64,000 nt of DNA from G965202915 sp965202915 (GTDB lineage Bacteria > Pseudomonadota > Gammaproteobacteria > Eutrophobiales > Eutrophobiaceae): assembly GCA_965202915.1 (NCBI GenBank), contig OZ241847.1:124001-188000 (forward strand), given 5' to 3'. Every line of letters begins with the position of its first letter. The stretch's first letter is position 1. The notes beneath the pieces are model-generated. The model searched no databases, was not told where the DNA came from, and worked only from the letters and a program-made list of their open reading frames with translations. The translations under genes were made by a program, and so were the position numbers. Positions 26,517 through 35,023 of this stretch are shown piece by piece.

Positions 26517-26999
26517 ATGGCGACCGAAATTGAAAGAAAATACCTTGTTGTAAATGCTCAGTGGCAAACCAAGGTGATCAAAAAATCGGTGTATAAACAG
26601 GGTTATATGAATACGGGCCGGGCTTGTTCGATTCGCGTGCGAGTGTCTGAAAACGACGCCCATTTAAATATCAAAAGTGCAACCCTGGGGGTCACGCGCA
26701 GTGAATATGATTATCCGATCCCGCCGGCGGACGCCAATGAGATGCTGGCCGCGTTCTGTGACGGGCCGTTAATAGAAAAGACCCGGTATTACGTTAAAGA
26801 GGATGATGCCTTTGTTTGGGAGGTGGACGTGTTTGGCGGCGAGAATCAGGGCTTGATCCTGGCCGAGATTGAACTGGAATCCGAGGACCAGGTTTTTATA
26901 AAGCCGGACTGGCTGGGTAAAGAGGTGTCGGATGATCCGCGTTATTATAATGTATGCCTGGTGTCCCACCCGTTTCAGGATTGGCGGGAAGGCCGTTAG
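26517..26999 (+). CDS. CYTH domain protein (triphosphate tunnel metalloenzyme family)
   Basis: The 160-residue protein opens with EIERKYLV, the family's ExExK motif. It also has the basic and acidic tunnel residues SIRVRVSENDAHLNIKSA, RSEYDYPIP, KTRYYVKEDDAFVWEVDVFGG and AEIELESED. Bacterial members hydrolyse inorganic triphosphate or bind triphosphorylated ligands. The sequence cannot separate triphosphatase from other activities. It lies 6 bases after the AmpG-like gene, suggesting co-transcription. Confidence 0.9.
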   Translation: MATEIERKYLVVNAQWQTKVIKKSVYKQGYMNTGRACSIRVRVSENDAHLNIKSATLGVTRSEYDYPIPPADANEMLAAFCDGPLIEKTRYYVKEDDAFVWEVDVFGGENQGLILAEIELESEDQVFIKPDWLGKEVSDDPRYYNVCLVSHPFQDWREGR

Positions 27000-27009
27000 C
27001 GTCGGCCTG

Positions 27010-27276
27010 CTATTCCACAATCGCGTGCGATTTTTTCGGGCGTTTTATGAACCACAACAGGTAACCCAGCGGCCATAGCAGCAGCACCAGAAACCAACCC
27101 TCCCTGATCAGCGCCAGCGTCCCGATAGCGATAAATAAAAACGGCAGGATCAGACCTTTATGACCCATGTCCCGGGTTGCCGCGTCACCATAGATCCAGA
27201 GTATGCTGCAAACGTAAACGGAGCAGAAGATGATAAATAAAAATACCCCGGTAGTGTTGGTAAAACTCACTGTCAT
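27010..27276 (-). CDS. Small two-or-three-helix membrane protein downstream of OFA transporter
   Basis: The 88-residue protein has hydrophobic segments FLFIIFCSVYVCSILWIY, LILPFLFIAIGTLALI and FLVLLLWPLGYLLWFI, then a basic C-terminus KRPKK. I recognise no named family. It lies 14 bases downstream of the OFA-family transporter on the same strand, so a role as an accessory subunit or chaperone of that transporter is the obvious inference. Confidence 0.75.
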   Translation of the reverse strand: MTVSFTNTTGVFLFIIFCSVYVCSILWIYGDAATRDMGHKGLILPFLFIAIGTLALIREGWFLVLLLWPLGYLLWFIKRPKKSHAIVE

Positions 27277-27290
27277 GGTTTTTCGCTCCT

Positions 27291-28976
27291 TTACTCTTTC
27301 ATGTGATGTTTTGCATCCACCGGACGCATTGTCGCGTTGGCGATCAGGGCTATAAATAATAGAACCGCCATCAGGTACATGGTGGTATTATACAGGCCGG
27401 CGGTGGGATTAACCGTGCCCGGCGGCGCGATTTCCATTAACTTCGGAATCGTTACCGTTTTTGCCTCGACCAATAATTCCAGTTTATCGATACCCTCGCC
27501 AAATTTTTGCCGGAATAGCGCGGGGTCGATTTTGGCGGCCAAATCGCGTATCGAGTTGGATACCGATATTTCCCGCAGGGAGGTGATCGCCAATGGGCCG
27601 AATACGCCGGCACTGCTCCAGGCGGTCAACAAACGACCATGAATGCCACCGACGTATTTGGTACCGAATATATCCGCCAGATAAGCGGGAATGGTCGCAA
27701 AACCGCCGCCGTACATGGTAAAAATGAGCATGGTTATCGCGTAAAAATACACCAGCCAGACCATCGCTGGATTGACGCTTACCTGATGCGCGGTATAGGG
27801 AATGGAACAATATAAAATAATGCCCAGGGTAAAGAATATCCAGTAGGTGTTGCGGCGGCCGATGTAATCGGAGGTGCTGGCCCAGAAAAATCGGCCCACC
27901 ATATTGAACAGACTGATCATCAGCACGTAGGTGGAGGCAAAACCAAAATCGACTATGTCCGGTAAGGTGGAACCAAATATTTCATTCATCATGGTCTTGG
28001 CCACCGCCAGCACGCCGATGCCGGCGGTTACGTTGAAGCAGAGCACCACCCATAGCTGGTAGAATTGTCGGGTTTTCAGGGCCTCGTCAATATGCACGTG
28101 GTGGCGGGTGATCATGCTGCCGTGCTCGTCTTCCCTGGGCGGTTGCCAACCTTCCGGCCGCCAGCCTTCAGCCGGAACCCGATAGGAAAATGCGGCACAC
28201 ATCATAATGATAAAATATATGCTGCCGAGCGTGAAAAATGCCTGCGCCACGCCCACTGTACCGGTGCCCACCAGGTACACGCCCTGTTCCCCCGGCACAA
28301 TCATATTGGCCACGTCATTGGCACCGATGATCACCACTTCTTTTAATGTGCCGCCGGCATCGATCATGCGCCGGCCGGCCTCGGTGGAAAGCTGTAATAA
28401 GTCAACCGGGCCCAGATATTCCGGTGCTTTATAGAAGATCCGGATAAAGGGTTCGATCATGAATTTGGCGATCATCGCGCCGCCGCCGAAGCCCATGATC
28501 GCCAGCCCCGTGGCCATGCCGCGCCGGTCCGGAAACCAGCGAATCAGGGTGCTGACCGGGGAAACGTATCCCAACCCCAGCCCGCAACCGCCGATTACTC
28601 CATAACCGAGATACAGCAACCACAGTTGCCCGGTAATGATCCCCAGACCGCCGACGAAAAAGCCGCCGCCCCAACAGCAGGCGGCGACGCAACCGACCAT
28701 TCTCGGCCCGACCTGTTCCAACCATTTGCCCGCTATCGCCGCGGCCAGCCCTAAAAATACGATTGCGACGGTGAACACCCAGACCACGCTTTTTAATGAC
28801 CAGTCATCGGCGGCACTGGTGACCACTCCAATGCGTTTAATCAATGCCGGATTGAACAGGCTCCAGGCATAGACCGAGCCTATGCATAAATGAATACCCA
28901 ATGCCGCGGGTACGATCAACCAGCGATTAAAACCCGGCCTGGCAATAATATGCTGTTTTGATAAGAGACCTATCAT
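27291..28976 (-). CDS. OFA-family major facilitator (oxalate/formate antiporter-like)
   Basis: The 561-residue permease opens RWLIVPAALGIHLCIGSVYAWSLFNPALIK, the OFA family signature. It has about 12 membrane helices and GYVSPVSTLIRWFPDRRGMATGLAIMGFGGGA in the middle of the first half. It is longer than usual because of two extra hydrophilic stretches: about residues 195-240 (LSTEAGRRMIDAGGTLKEV...) and about 470-530 (AAKIDPALFRQKFGEGIDKLE...). Family members exchange oxalate, formate or other small carboxylates. I chose the ATG at 28976 because GAGGA lies about 8 bases upstream. Its neighbours are moaA and fdhD, divergent, which fits a formate link. Confidence 0.88.
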   Translation of the reverse strand: MIGLLSKQHIIARPGFNRWLIVPAALGIHLCIGSVYAWSLFNPALIKRIGVVTSAADDWSLKSVVWVFTVAIVFLGLAAAIAGKWLEQVGPRMVGCVAACCWGGGFFVGGLGIITGQLWLLYLGYGVIGGCGLGLGYVSPVSTLIRWFPDRRGMATGLAIMGFGGGAMIAKFMIEPFIRIFYKAPEYLGPVDLLQLSTEAGRRMIDAGGTLKEVVIIGANDVANMIVPGEQGVYLVGTGTVGVAQAFFTLGSIYFIIMMCAAFSYRVPAEGWRPEGWQPPREDEHGSMITRHHVHIDEALKTRQFYQLWVVLCFNVTAGIGVLAVAKTMMNEIFGSTLPDIVDFGFASTYVLMISLFNMVGRFFWASTSDYIGRRNTYWIFFTLGIILYCSIPYTAHQVSVNPAMVWLVYFYAITMLIFTMYGGGFATIPAYLADIFGTKYVGGIHGRLLTAWSSAGVFGPLAITSLREISVSNSIRDLAAKIDPALFRQKFGEGIDKLELLVEAKTVTIPKLMEIAPPGTVNPTAGLYNTTMYLMAVLLFIALIANATMRPVDAKHHMKE

Positions 28977-29212
28977 CAAATATATCCTCGTTATGTGCCG
29001 TATGTTCCTGTTGTTATGATGTAAGCTGTTATGCAAAGTCGGCGTTATCTGCCGCACAATGGCTTAAAGCGGGATTCTCTATGATGCTATAACAACGGGC
29101 ATACGTCAAGGGCGGGATCATTTGAACCTGGGATTGCGGTATTGCGGCCATGCGGATATACTTGCCTGAACGGTGGAACGGCATGGCAATGATAGATACA
29201 GGCTGAGAAAAA

Positions 29213-30202
29213 GTGAGCGTATTGGTCGATAATTTTGGCAGAACCATAGATTACCTGCGCATGTCGGTGACTGACCGCTGTGATTTTCGCTGTGTATATT
29301 GCATGGAAGAAAAAATGCAGTTTGTGCCGCGGGCACAGTTACTGACCCTGGAAGAGTTGCATTATATTGGCCGGGCGTTTGTGCGGCTTGGGGTGAAAAA
29401 GCTCAGAATCACCGGCGGCGAACCGCTGGTGAGAAAAAACATAATTCGGCTGCTTAATGATCTTGGCGGTTTGCCCGGCCTGCGGGAACTGGTGCTCACC
29501 ACCAATGGTTCCCAGCTTGCGGATAAGGCGCACGAGTTGAAGGCGGCCGGCGTTAAACGTATCAATATCAGTCTCGATTCCGTTGATCCGGTTAAATTCA
29601 GGCACATGACCCGGATCGGTGATCTGAATAAGGTGTTGGCCGGCATAGACGCGGCATTGCGGGTCGGGTTTGAACGGATCAAGATCAACGTGGTGATCTT
29701 GAAGAATCGTAATCATGATGAAGTGATCGATCTGGTGAATTTTGCGGTGGAGCGCAATATGGATATCAGTTTTATTGAGGAAATGCCGCTGGGCGTCAAT
29801 AACGATCATGATCGTGCCGAGGCGTATTACTCCAGCGATCAAATCAAGCGCGATATTGAACAAAAATATACACTCATGGACACGGTCGAGACTACCGGCG
29901 GGCCGTCCAGATATTTCCGGCCGGTGGGCACCGGCATACGCATTGGTTTTATATCGCCCCATAGCCATAATTTTTGTGGCCAGTGCAATCGCGTCAGATT
30001 GACCTGTGAAGGGCGCTTATTGCTTTGTCTCGGACAGGAACATTCGGTGGATTTGAAACAGGTTGTCCGCGCCCATCCGCACAACCCGGAAAAATTGCAA
30101 CAGGTCATTATTGATTCAATGTCGATCAAACCGGAAAGACATCACTTCGATTTAACCGCCAAACCGGTGATATTTCGCCATATGAATATGACCGGCGGAT
30201 GA
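29213..30202 (+). CDS. moaA: GTP 3',8-cyclase MoaA (radical SAM)
   Basis: MoaA converts GTP to cyclic dehydro-GTP at the start of molybdopterin synthesis. The 329-residue enzyme has the radical SAM cysteines CDFRCVYC (about 25-32), LRITGGEPLVRK, the substrate-side cluster CNRVRLTCEGRLLLCLG near residue 260, and a C-terminus ending HFDL...FRHMNMTGG with the GG tail required for activity. The start is GTG at 29213. It leads a plus-strand run with fdhD, and no molybdenum-cofactor RNA motif was recognised upstream. Confidence 0.97.
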   Translation: MSVLVDNFGRTIDYLRMSVTDRCDFRCVYCMEEKMQFVPRAQLLTLEELHYIGRAFVRLGVKKLRITGGEPLVRKNIIRLLNDLGGLPGLRELVLTTNGSQLADKAHELKAAGVKRINISLDSVDPVKFRHMTRIGDLNKVLAGIDAALRVGFERIKINVVILKNRNHDEVIDLVNFAVERNMDISFIEEMPLGVNNDHDRAEAYYSSDQIKRDIEQKYTLMDTVETTGGPSRYFRPVGTGIRIGFISPHSHNFCGQCNRVRLTCEGRLLLCLGQEHSVDLKQVVRAHPHNPEKLQQVIIDSMSIKPERHHFDLTAKPVIFRHMNMTGG

Positions 30203-30203
30203 G

Positions 30204-31079
30204 ATGGCTGAAACTCGCTACCGCCCCAAATTGACCGACGCCGGTTTGCCGCCGACGCAGCTTGCCTCGGCGATGGATGAATATCAGAACCGCCGCGAGC
30301 TCAATATTGCCGATGAACGACCGTTGACCCTCTATATTGATGGTTATGAAATTGTCACCCTGATGACTATCGGTTCAAATCCTGAGCTGCTTACCCTGGG
30401 GTACTTAAAGAATCAAGGGCTGATCACCGATCTCAGGGAGATAGTATCGGTGCAGGTGGATTGGGAGGTGGCGGCGGCGGCGGTGACTACGATATCGGAC
30501 AGGGATGATTGGCAGAAAAGGCTGGGCCCGCGTATCGTCACCACCGGTTGCGGTCAGGGAACGGTTTTTGGCGACATTATGGCGCATTTAAACCAGACCA
30601 CCATAGTGCCCGGCACATTGAAACAATCCGACGTATATGCACTATTGAAAAATCTGAATCAATATAATGACGTGTATAAACATGCCGGTGCCGTTCATGG
30701 TTGTGCATTATGCGATGGCCCGGCTATTCTGGTGTTTGTTGAAGACGTGGGCCGGCATAACGCGGTCGATGCGATAGCCGGCAGGATGTGGTTGGAGAAT
30801 ATATCCGGTGCCGGAAAACTGTTTTATACCACCGGCCGGTTAACCTCGGAGATGGTGTTAAAAGTAGCCCAAATGGGGATCCCGACGCTGCTGTCCCGTT
30901 CCGGCATTACCCATATGGGCCTGAGTCTGGCGAGGGAGAAAAATATCACCCTGGTTGCCCGCGCCCAACGCAAACATTTTCTGGTCTATAACGGCATGGA
31001 ATATATTGAATATGACGTTTCCCTGCCGCCAAAACTTGAAGTCAGCCATATGAAACTCAGGCGGTCACAAACCGTATGA
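30204..31079 (+). CDS. fdhD: FdhD, formate dehydrogenase accessory sulfurtransferase
   Basis: FdhD transfers sulfur to the Mo/W cofactor of formate dehydrogenases. The 291-residue protein has VTTGCGQGT, the AGAVHGCALCDG loop with the CxxC cysteines (about 165-168), EDVGRHNAVDAIAG, GRLTSEMVLKVAQMGIPTLLSRSG and THMGLSLA. It starts one base after moaA, so it is the second gene of a Mo-cofactor operon. Formate dehydrogenase itself is outside the window. Confidence 0.96.
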   Translation: MAETRYRPKLTDAGLPPTQLASAMDEYQNRRELNIADERPLTLYIDGYEIVTLMTIGSNPELLTLGYLKNQGLITDLREIVSVQVDWEVAAAAVTTISDRDDWQKRLGPRIVTTGCGQGTVFGDIMAHLNQTTIVPGTLKQSDVYALLKNLNQYNDVYKHAGAVHGCALCDGPAILVFVEDVGRHNAVDAIAGRMWLENISGAGKLFYTTGRLTSEMVLKVAQMGIPTLLSRSGITHMGLSLAREKNITLVARAQRKHFLVYNGMEYIEYDVSLPPKLEVSHMKLRRSQTV

Positions 31080-31292
31080 TCAGGGTTGATCGAGTGCAAT
31101 CGTCCCGGCTATCGTTTCAGTTAAGCCCAGTTGTGTTATCTCCAGCGTCATTTTGGCATTGAGGGTTTCGTTGCCCTGCAAGTTGCCGTTGGCGATTGCC
31201 GCGGCCACCGCCTTTTCAATTTCTCTTTGTGAAGTGACCCCGGCTTTTTTAAGAAATCGCCTGATCTCCATGTTCATGTGTTCCTGGTTCAT
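31080..31292 (-). CDS. Small DUF6494-like protein
   Basis: The 70-residue protein reads MNMEIRRFLKKAGVTSQREIEKAV, then MTLEITQLGLTETIAGTIAL. This fits the small DUF6494 family of unknown function that I recall from proteobacteria. It has no signal peptide or membrane helix. It is tail to tail with fdhD, sharing a TGATCA junction, and divergent from mobA. The family name is from memory, and the function is unknown. Confidence 0.7.
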   Translation of the reverse strand: MNQEHMNMEIRRFLKKAGVTSQREIEKAVAAAIANGNLQGNETLNAKMTLEITQLGLTETIAGTIALDQP

Positions 31293-31354
31293 AATGCAAG
31301 CTCCAAATTGATTGGAATAATATTAACCGGTATGAGCAATAGTTGTCGATTTCA

Positions 31355-31966
31355 ATGACTCAGTGCAGCGACGTGGTCACCGCGGTGGTGCTTGCCGGCG
31401 GCCGGGCGCGGCGCCTGGATGGCCGGGATAAGGGCTTGATCGAGATCAACAACAAACCGATGATCGCATACATACTGGCGGCATTGGCCGGTCAAACCCA
31501 TGAAACCATTATTAATGCCAACAGAAACCCGGATAAATACTCCGGTATGGGCTGCCGGGTGATTCCCGACCGCATCCCCGGCTACTGCGGGCCGTTGGCG
31601 GGCATGGCCAGTGCAATGCATATTTGCAGTACCCGCTATTTGTTGACCGTACCGTGTGATTCGCCGTTGATTGCCGGCGATTTGGCGGCACGGCTTTATG
31701 CCGCAATCGCAACCGAGTCGGCGGATATCGCCGTAGCCCATGATGGCAGGCGGCTGCAGCCGGTGTTTTGTTTGTTGAAGACCGGGTTGCGTGATTCCAT
31801 CGAGACGTTTCTCAGTGCAAACCGGCGCAAAATTGATCGCTGGTTTGAGGAGGAAAAATACGTCGCGGTGGATTTTTCCGATCAGCCGGACATGTTTATT
31901 AATGTGAATACCCCCGAAGACCTGAGTCTTTTGCAAACACAACTCGCGGATGGACGCGATGATTGA
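31355..31966 (+). CDS. mobA: Molybdenum cofactor guanylyltransferase MobA
   Basis: MobA attaches GMP to Mo-molybdopterin. The 203-residue protein has the nucleotidyltransferase loop VVLAGGRARRLDGRDKGLIEI at the N-terminus, followed by IINANRNPDKY, GPLAGMASAM, the metal-binding VPCDSPLI, and FINVNTPEDL at the end. The ATG at 31355 is preferred over TTG at 31343. The neighbours are fdhD and moeA. The MGD-type cofactor implied suits formate dehydrogenase-like enzymes. Confidence 0.95.
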   Translation: MTQCSDVVTAVVLAGGRARRLDGRDKGLIEINNKPMIAYILAALAGQTHETIINANRNPDKYSGMGCRVIPDRIPGYCGPLAGMASAMHICSTRYLLTVPCDSPLIAGDLAARLYAAIATESADIAVAHDGRRLQPVFCLLKTGLRDSIETFLSANRRKIDRWFEEEKYVAVDFSDQPDMFINVNTPEDLSLLQTQLADGRDD

Positions 31967-32088
31967 TTCAGCCCGGTCCCGGGCCGGGCACGCCGGTTGC
32001 GGTTGTCATTGCAGGCAAGGCCCGGTATATAATATCGGATCGGTGCCCGGGTACCGATCAGGATGTTATTAGAGCCATAGACCCATTT

Positions 32089-33348
32089 ATGCCGATCAAA
32101 AAAGCCATCAGTTGCAAGGACGATTATGACCCGCTGGCGATCACGCCCGATGACGCGCTGGCAACCATTTTCGACTCCATCAAACCGATTAGCGACGGCG
32201 AGTCGGTTGCGCTTCGGCAGGCACTCAACCGGGTCCTGGCGGCTGATATTGTTTCATCGATGAACGTGCCGCCGGCGATGAATGCGGCGATGGACGGCTA
32301 TGCGATCAATGCCGCTGATATTCCCGTCGAGGGCATGCGTACATTAAAGCTGATCGGCACCGGATTTGCCGGAGTGCCTTTTGACAACGGTCTAAATCGG
32401 GGCGAATGCGTGCGCATAATGACCGGCGCGGTGATCCCCGCCGGTGCGGATACCGTCGTCATGCAGGAGCACGTTCGGACGTCCGGAAAGCGGATCAGTA
32501 TCGATAACACCACCCAGGCCGGCGATAACGTGCGCCAGGCCGGGGAAGATCTGGCTATCGGCGATCCGGTCCTGGCAAAAGGCCTGAGACTCAGGCCGGC
32601 GGATATCGGCCTGCTGGCGTCACTGGGCCTGGCCAGAGTGGAGGTGGGGCGAAGACTCAGGATTGCGTTCTTTTCCACCGGAGATGAATTGCGCTCCGCC
32701 GGCACGCGGCTTGATGACGGTGCCATTTATGATAGTAATCGTTATACCCTCCACGGCATGCTTACCCGCATTGGGGCCGAGATCATCGATATGGGAATAA
32801 TCAAAGATGATCGTAAATCCATCGACAACGCGCTGCTGGAGGCGGCCGGCCATGCCGATGTATTGATCACCTCCGGCGGGGTGTCGGTCGGTGAGGCCGA
32901 TTACGTCAAGGCAAGTCTGTTAAAACAGGGTCAGATCAAATTCTGGAAAGTGGCGATGAAACCCGGACGCCCTTTTGCCTTTGGCACACTCGGCGGTAGC
33001 TGGTTTTTCGGGCTTCCCGGCAACCCGGTGTCGGTCATGGTCAGTTTCTATCAATTTGTCCAACCGGCCCTGAAAAAACTGGCGGGGGAAAACCTGAGCG
33101 CGCCTCTGTTGCTGCAGGTACCCTGTCGGTCAAAATTGAAAAAACGCGCCGGGCGGGTGGAATATCAGCGCGGCATACTGGAATATGATGCCTCCGGCGA
33201 GCTGGTGGTGCGCAAGACCGGGGCGCAGGGCTCGGGCATACTGCGTTCCATGGCCGACGCCAATTGTTTTATTGTATTACCGTTGGCGAGTGTAGGGGTG
33301 GCGCCCGGTGAGCGGGTGGCGGTACAGCCTTTCCACGGTATTGTTTAG
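32089..33348 (+). CDS. moeA: Molybdopterin molybdenumtransferase MoeA
   Basis: MoeA inserts molybdate into adenylated molybdopterin. The 419-residue protein has the domain order of the family: SVALRQALNRVLAADI and MNAAMDGYAINAADI at the N-terminus, RIMTGAVIPAGADTVVMQEH, STGDELR, IYDSNRYTLHGML, TSGGVSVGEADYVK and GLPGNPVSVMVSF. I start at ATG 32089 because the family N-terminus begins there. An in-frame ATG at 31963 overlapping mobA would add 42 residues with no family match. A 122-base spacer separates it from mobA. Confidence 0.95.
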   Translation: MPIKKAISCKDDYDPLAITPDDALATIFDSIKPISDGESVALRQALNRVLAADIVSSMNVPPAMNAAMDGYAINAADIPVEGMRTLKLIGTGFAGVPFDNGLNRGECVRIMTGAVIPAGADTVVMQEHVRTSGKRISIDNTTQAGDNVRQAGEDLAIGDPVLAKGLRLRPADIGLLASLGLARVEVGRRLRIAFFSTGDELRSAGTRLDDGAIYDSNRYTLHGMLTRIGAEIIDMGIIKDDRKSIDNALLEAAGHADVLITSGGVSVGEADYVKASLLKQGQIKFWKVAMKPGRPFAFGTLGGSWFFGLPGNPVSVMVSFYQFVQPALKKLAGENLSAPLLLQVPCRSKLKKRAGRVEYQRGILEYDASGELVVRKTGAQGSGILRSMADANCFIVLPLASVGVAPGERVAVQPFHGIV

Positions 33349-33414
33349 TCGGTGTTGCGGCATCGCGGATTGCGCGTCACCGGAGATCGCCCGCTCCACA
33401 GGCATCGGTCCGGA

Positions 33415-33852
33415 TCAGAAACCGGGGGTATTTTCTTCAACCCATTTATCGCCATCCGCGGTCGTTTCTTTTTTCCAAAATGGGACGCGGGATTTCAATT
33501 CCTCCATCAGACTGCGGCAGGCCTCAAAGGCGTGTTTTCTATGCTCGGCCCAGGCGGCTACCAGAACGATATCATCACCGACGTTAAGCTCGCCTATCCG
33601 ATGCAGGATCAGCACATCGATCAGGCGCCATTGCTCGATGGCCTGCACGGCAATGGTGTTCAGATGTTTTTCAGTCATTGCCGGATAATGTTCCAGCATC
33701 ATACCGGTCACCGTGCGGCCCTGGTTAAAATCGCGCATGGCACCGACAAAACTGACCACCGCCCCGTACCGGCCGGCACGCTCCAGGTGCGCCTGGTAAG
33801 ACTCGATCTCCCGCCAGGCATTAAAGGCCCGCTTGCGGAGTTCGATCAGCAC
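33415..33852 (-). CDS. moaE: Molybdopterin synthase catalytic subunit MoaE
   Basis: MoaE transfers sulfur from thiocarboxylated MoaD onto precursor Z. The 145-residue protein has GAVVSFVGAMRDFNQG (about 30), MMLEHYPAMTEKHL, HRIGELNVGDDIVLVAAWAEHRKHAF and the catalytic lysine motif RVPFWKKE. The start is GTG, 4 bases after the moaD stop. It is convergent with moeA. Confidence 0.96.
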   Translation of the reverse strand: MLIELRKRAFNAWREIESYQAHLERAGRYGAVVSFVGAMRDFNQGRTVTGMMLEHYPAMTEKHLNTIAVQAIEQWRLIDVLILHRIGELNVGDDIVLVAAWAEHRKHAFEACRSLMEELKSRVPFWKKETTADGDKWVEENTPGF

Positions 33853-33855
33853 GAC

Positions 33856-34092
33856 CTAGCCCCCGGTGACCGGTGGAAAAAATGCGACTTCATCGCCGGC
33901 GGCAAGTCGACGTTCAGAGGACACGTATTCCATATTGACCGCCACCATCACCTGCTTACATTCAATCTGCCTGCCGGTGGTGATGGATTGCCATAAGTCT
34001 TTTACACAGATGTTATCATCCACTTCCATGGTGGCATCGGTTTCACCGATCAATTCCCTTATACTGGCAAAATATTTAACGAATATCCGCAT
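33856..34092 (-). CDS. moaD: Molybdopterin synthase sulfur carrier MoaD
   Basis: The 78-residue ubiquitin-fold carrier starts MRIFVKYFASIRELIG and ends AGDEVAFFPPVTGG. The C-terminal GG is the site of adenylation and thiocarboxylation. It precedes moaE with 3 bases between the genes. It is the canonical member; a second MoaD-like carrier lies in the AOR operon near 49.8 kb. Confidence 0.96.
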   Translation of the reverse strand: MRIFVKYFASIRELIGETDATMEVDDNICVKDLWQSITTGRQIECKQVMVAVNMEYVSSERRLAAGDEVAFFPPVTGG

Positions 34093-34160
34093 TTGTGCTT
34101 ATTTCACTGTACCCGATATTTGAGTAATATTGATATTATAGTAATAGAGAGCAGCATGAT

Positions 34161-34637
34161 ATGTCCAGATTGACACATTTCGACGAACGCGGTGCCGCCC
34201 ATATGGTGGATATCGGGGCCAAGGACAGCACCCGCAGGGTGGCGGTGGCCGGCGGCAGCATTCGCATGCAGGCGGAAACCCTGGCATTGATCATCCAGGG
34301 CGGGCACAAAAAAGGTGACGTCTTAGGCATGGCCAGAACCGCGGGCATCATGGCCGCTAAAAAAACCGCCGAATTGGTACCGCTGTGCCATCCCCTTTAT
34401 TTGACCCATATCGCCATCGATCTCAGTGTCGATCAGTCACGTTCCCTGGTTAATTGTCGGTGCCGTGCGGAAACCGAGGGTAAAACCGGGGTCGAGATGG
34501 AGGCACTGACCGCGGTTCAGGTGGCGTTGCTTAGCATTTACGATATGTGCAAGGCCGTCGACCGCGGCATGGTGATCACCGACGTGCAATTATTGGAGAA
34601 ATCCGGCGGCCGCTCCGGTACCTGGAAACGGGATTAA
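34161..34637 (+). CDS. moaC: Cyclic pyranopterin monophosphate synthase MoaC
   Basis: MoaC acts after MoaA to form cPMP. The 158-residue protein has MVDIGAKDSTRRVAVAGG (about 14-32), KKTAELVPLCHPLYLTHI (about 64), GVEMEALTAVQVALLSIYDMCKAVDRGM and the C-terminal LLEKSGGRSG active-site loop. It diverges from moaD and overlaps the next convergent gene by 4 bases (shared TTAA). Confidence 0.97.
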   Translation: MSRLTHFDERGAAHMVDIGAKDSTRRVAVAGGSIRMQAETLALIIQGGHKKGDVLGMARTAGIMAAKKTAELVPLCHPLYLTHIAIDLSVDQSRSLVNCRCRAETEGKTGVEMEALTAVQVALLSIYDMCKAVDRGMVITDVQLLEKSGGRSGTWKRD

Positions 34638-35023
34638 TCATATTTGACGTATTTGAAACGCGGATCATCCGGCGTGCCCTCCAAGGCGCTGTCCTGCTCG
34701 GCCCCGGGCTGCCATTGAATCACTTGCTCGATCCTGCCGGCCAGTTGAAAATCCTTGTCGGTTACTCCCTTGGCGGCATGATTCATTAATTTAACGATCA
34801 CGAACGCATACGAAACCGTCAGGTCCGGATGATGCCAGGCCGCCTCCGCAAGATGGCCTACGGTATTGACGACCATTAAGGTTGCCTTCCAGCCGCTGGT
34901 CTTGTATTTGCGTCTGATCCAGCCGCCTTCAAAGTACCAGGCGGGTAATTCCGCCTTTAACCGGGCCTCGATCTCTTCTTCTGAATAGGTTTCATCTTTT
35001 TGCTTGTTACGCCATTGTGCCAT
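34634..35023 (-). CDS. Pterin-4a-carbinolamine dehydratase-like protein
   Basis: The 129-residue protein has the PCD core AWHHPDLTVSYAFVIVKLMNHAAKGVTDKDFQLA, split here as AWHHPDLTVSYAF and NHAAKGVTDKDF, with the two histidines of the dehydratase site. It has a charged N-terminal extension before the core. Classical PCD regenerates tetrahydrobiopterin; no phenylalanine hydroxylase is here. It starts with a GAGG ribosome binding site inside the 3' end of the mfnB-like gene. A pcd gene also occurs, as I recall, in methylotroph H4MPT clusters, so a role in H4MPT synthesis is an inference from context. Confidence 0.85.
   Translation of the reverse strand: MAQWRNKQKDETYSEEEIEARLKAELPAWYFEGGWIRRKYKTSGWKATLMVVNTVGHLAEAAWHHPDLTVSYAFVIVKLMNHAAKGVTDKDFQLAGRIEQVIQWQPGAEQDSALEGTPDDPRFKYVKYD

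Noticed and set aside
28977..29212. Possible molybdenum-cofactor riboswitch upstream of moaA
   Set aside because: The 236-base leader shows no recognisable conserved moco-motif core; it seems to be ordinary spacer.
31963..32088. Upstream in-frame ATG giving a 42-residue N-terminal extension of MoeA
   Set aside because: The extension (GPGPGTPVAVVIAGK...) has no match to MoeA N-termini, while the family start aligns with the ATG at 32089.
33352..33996. 214-codon plus-strand open frame opposite moaE and moaD
   Set aside because: It is antisense to two genes with strong family motifs and has no recognisable protein features; the composition is that of a reverse-frame shadow.
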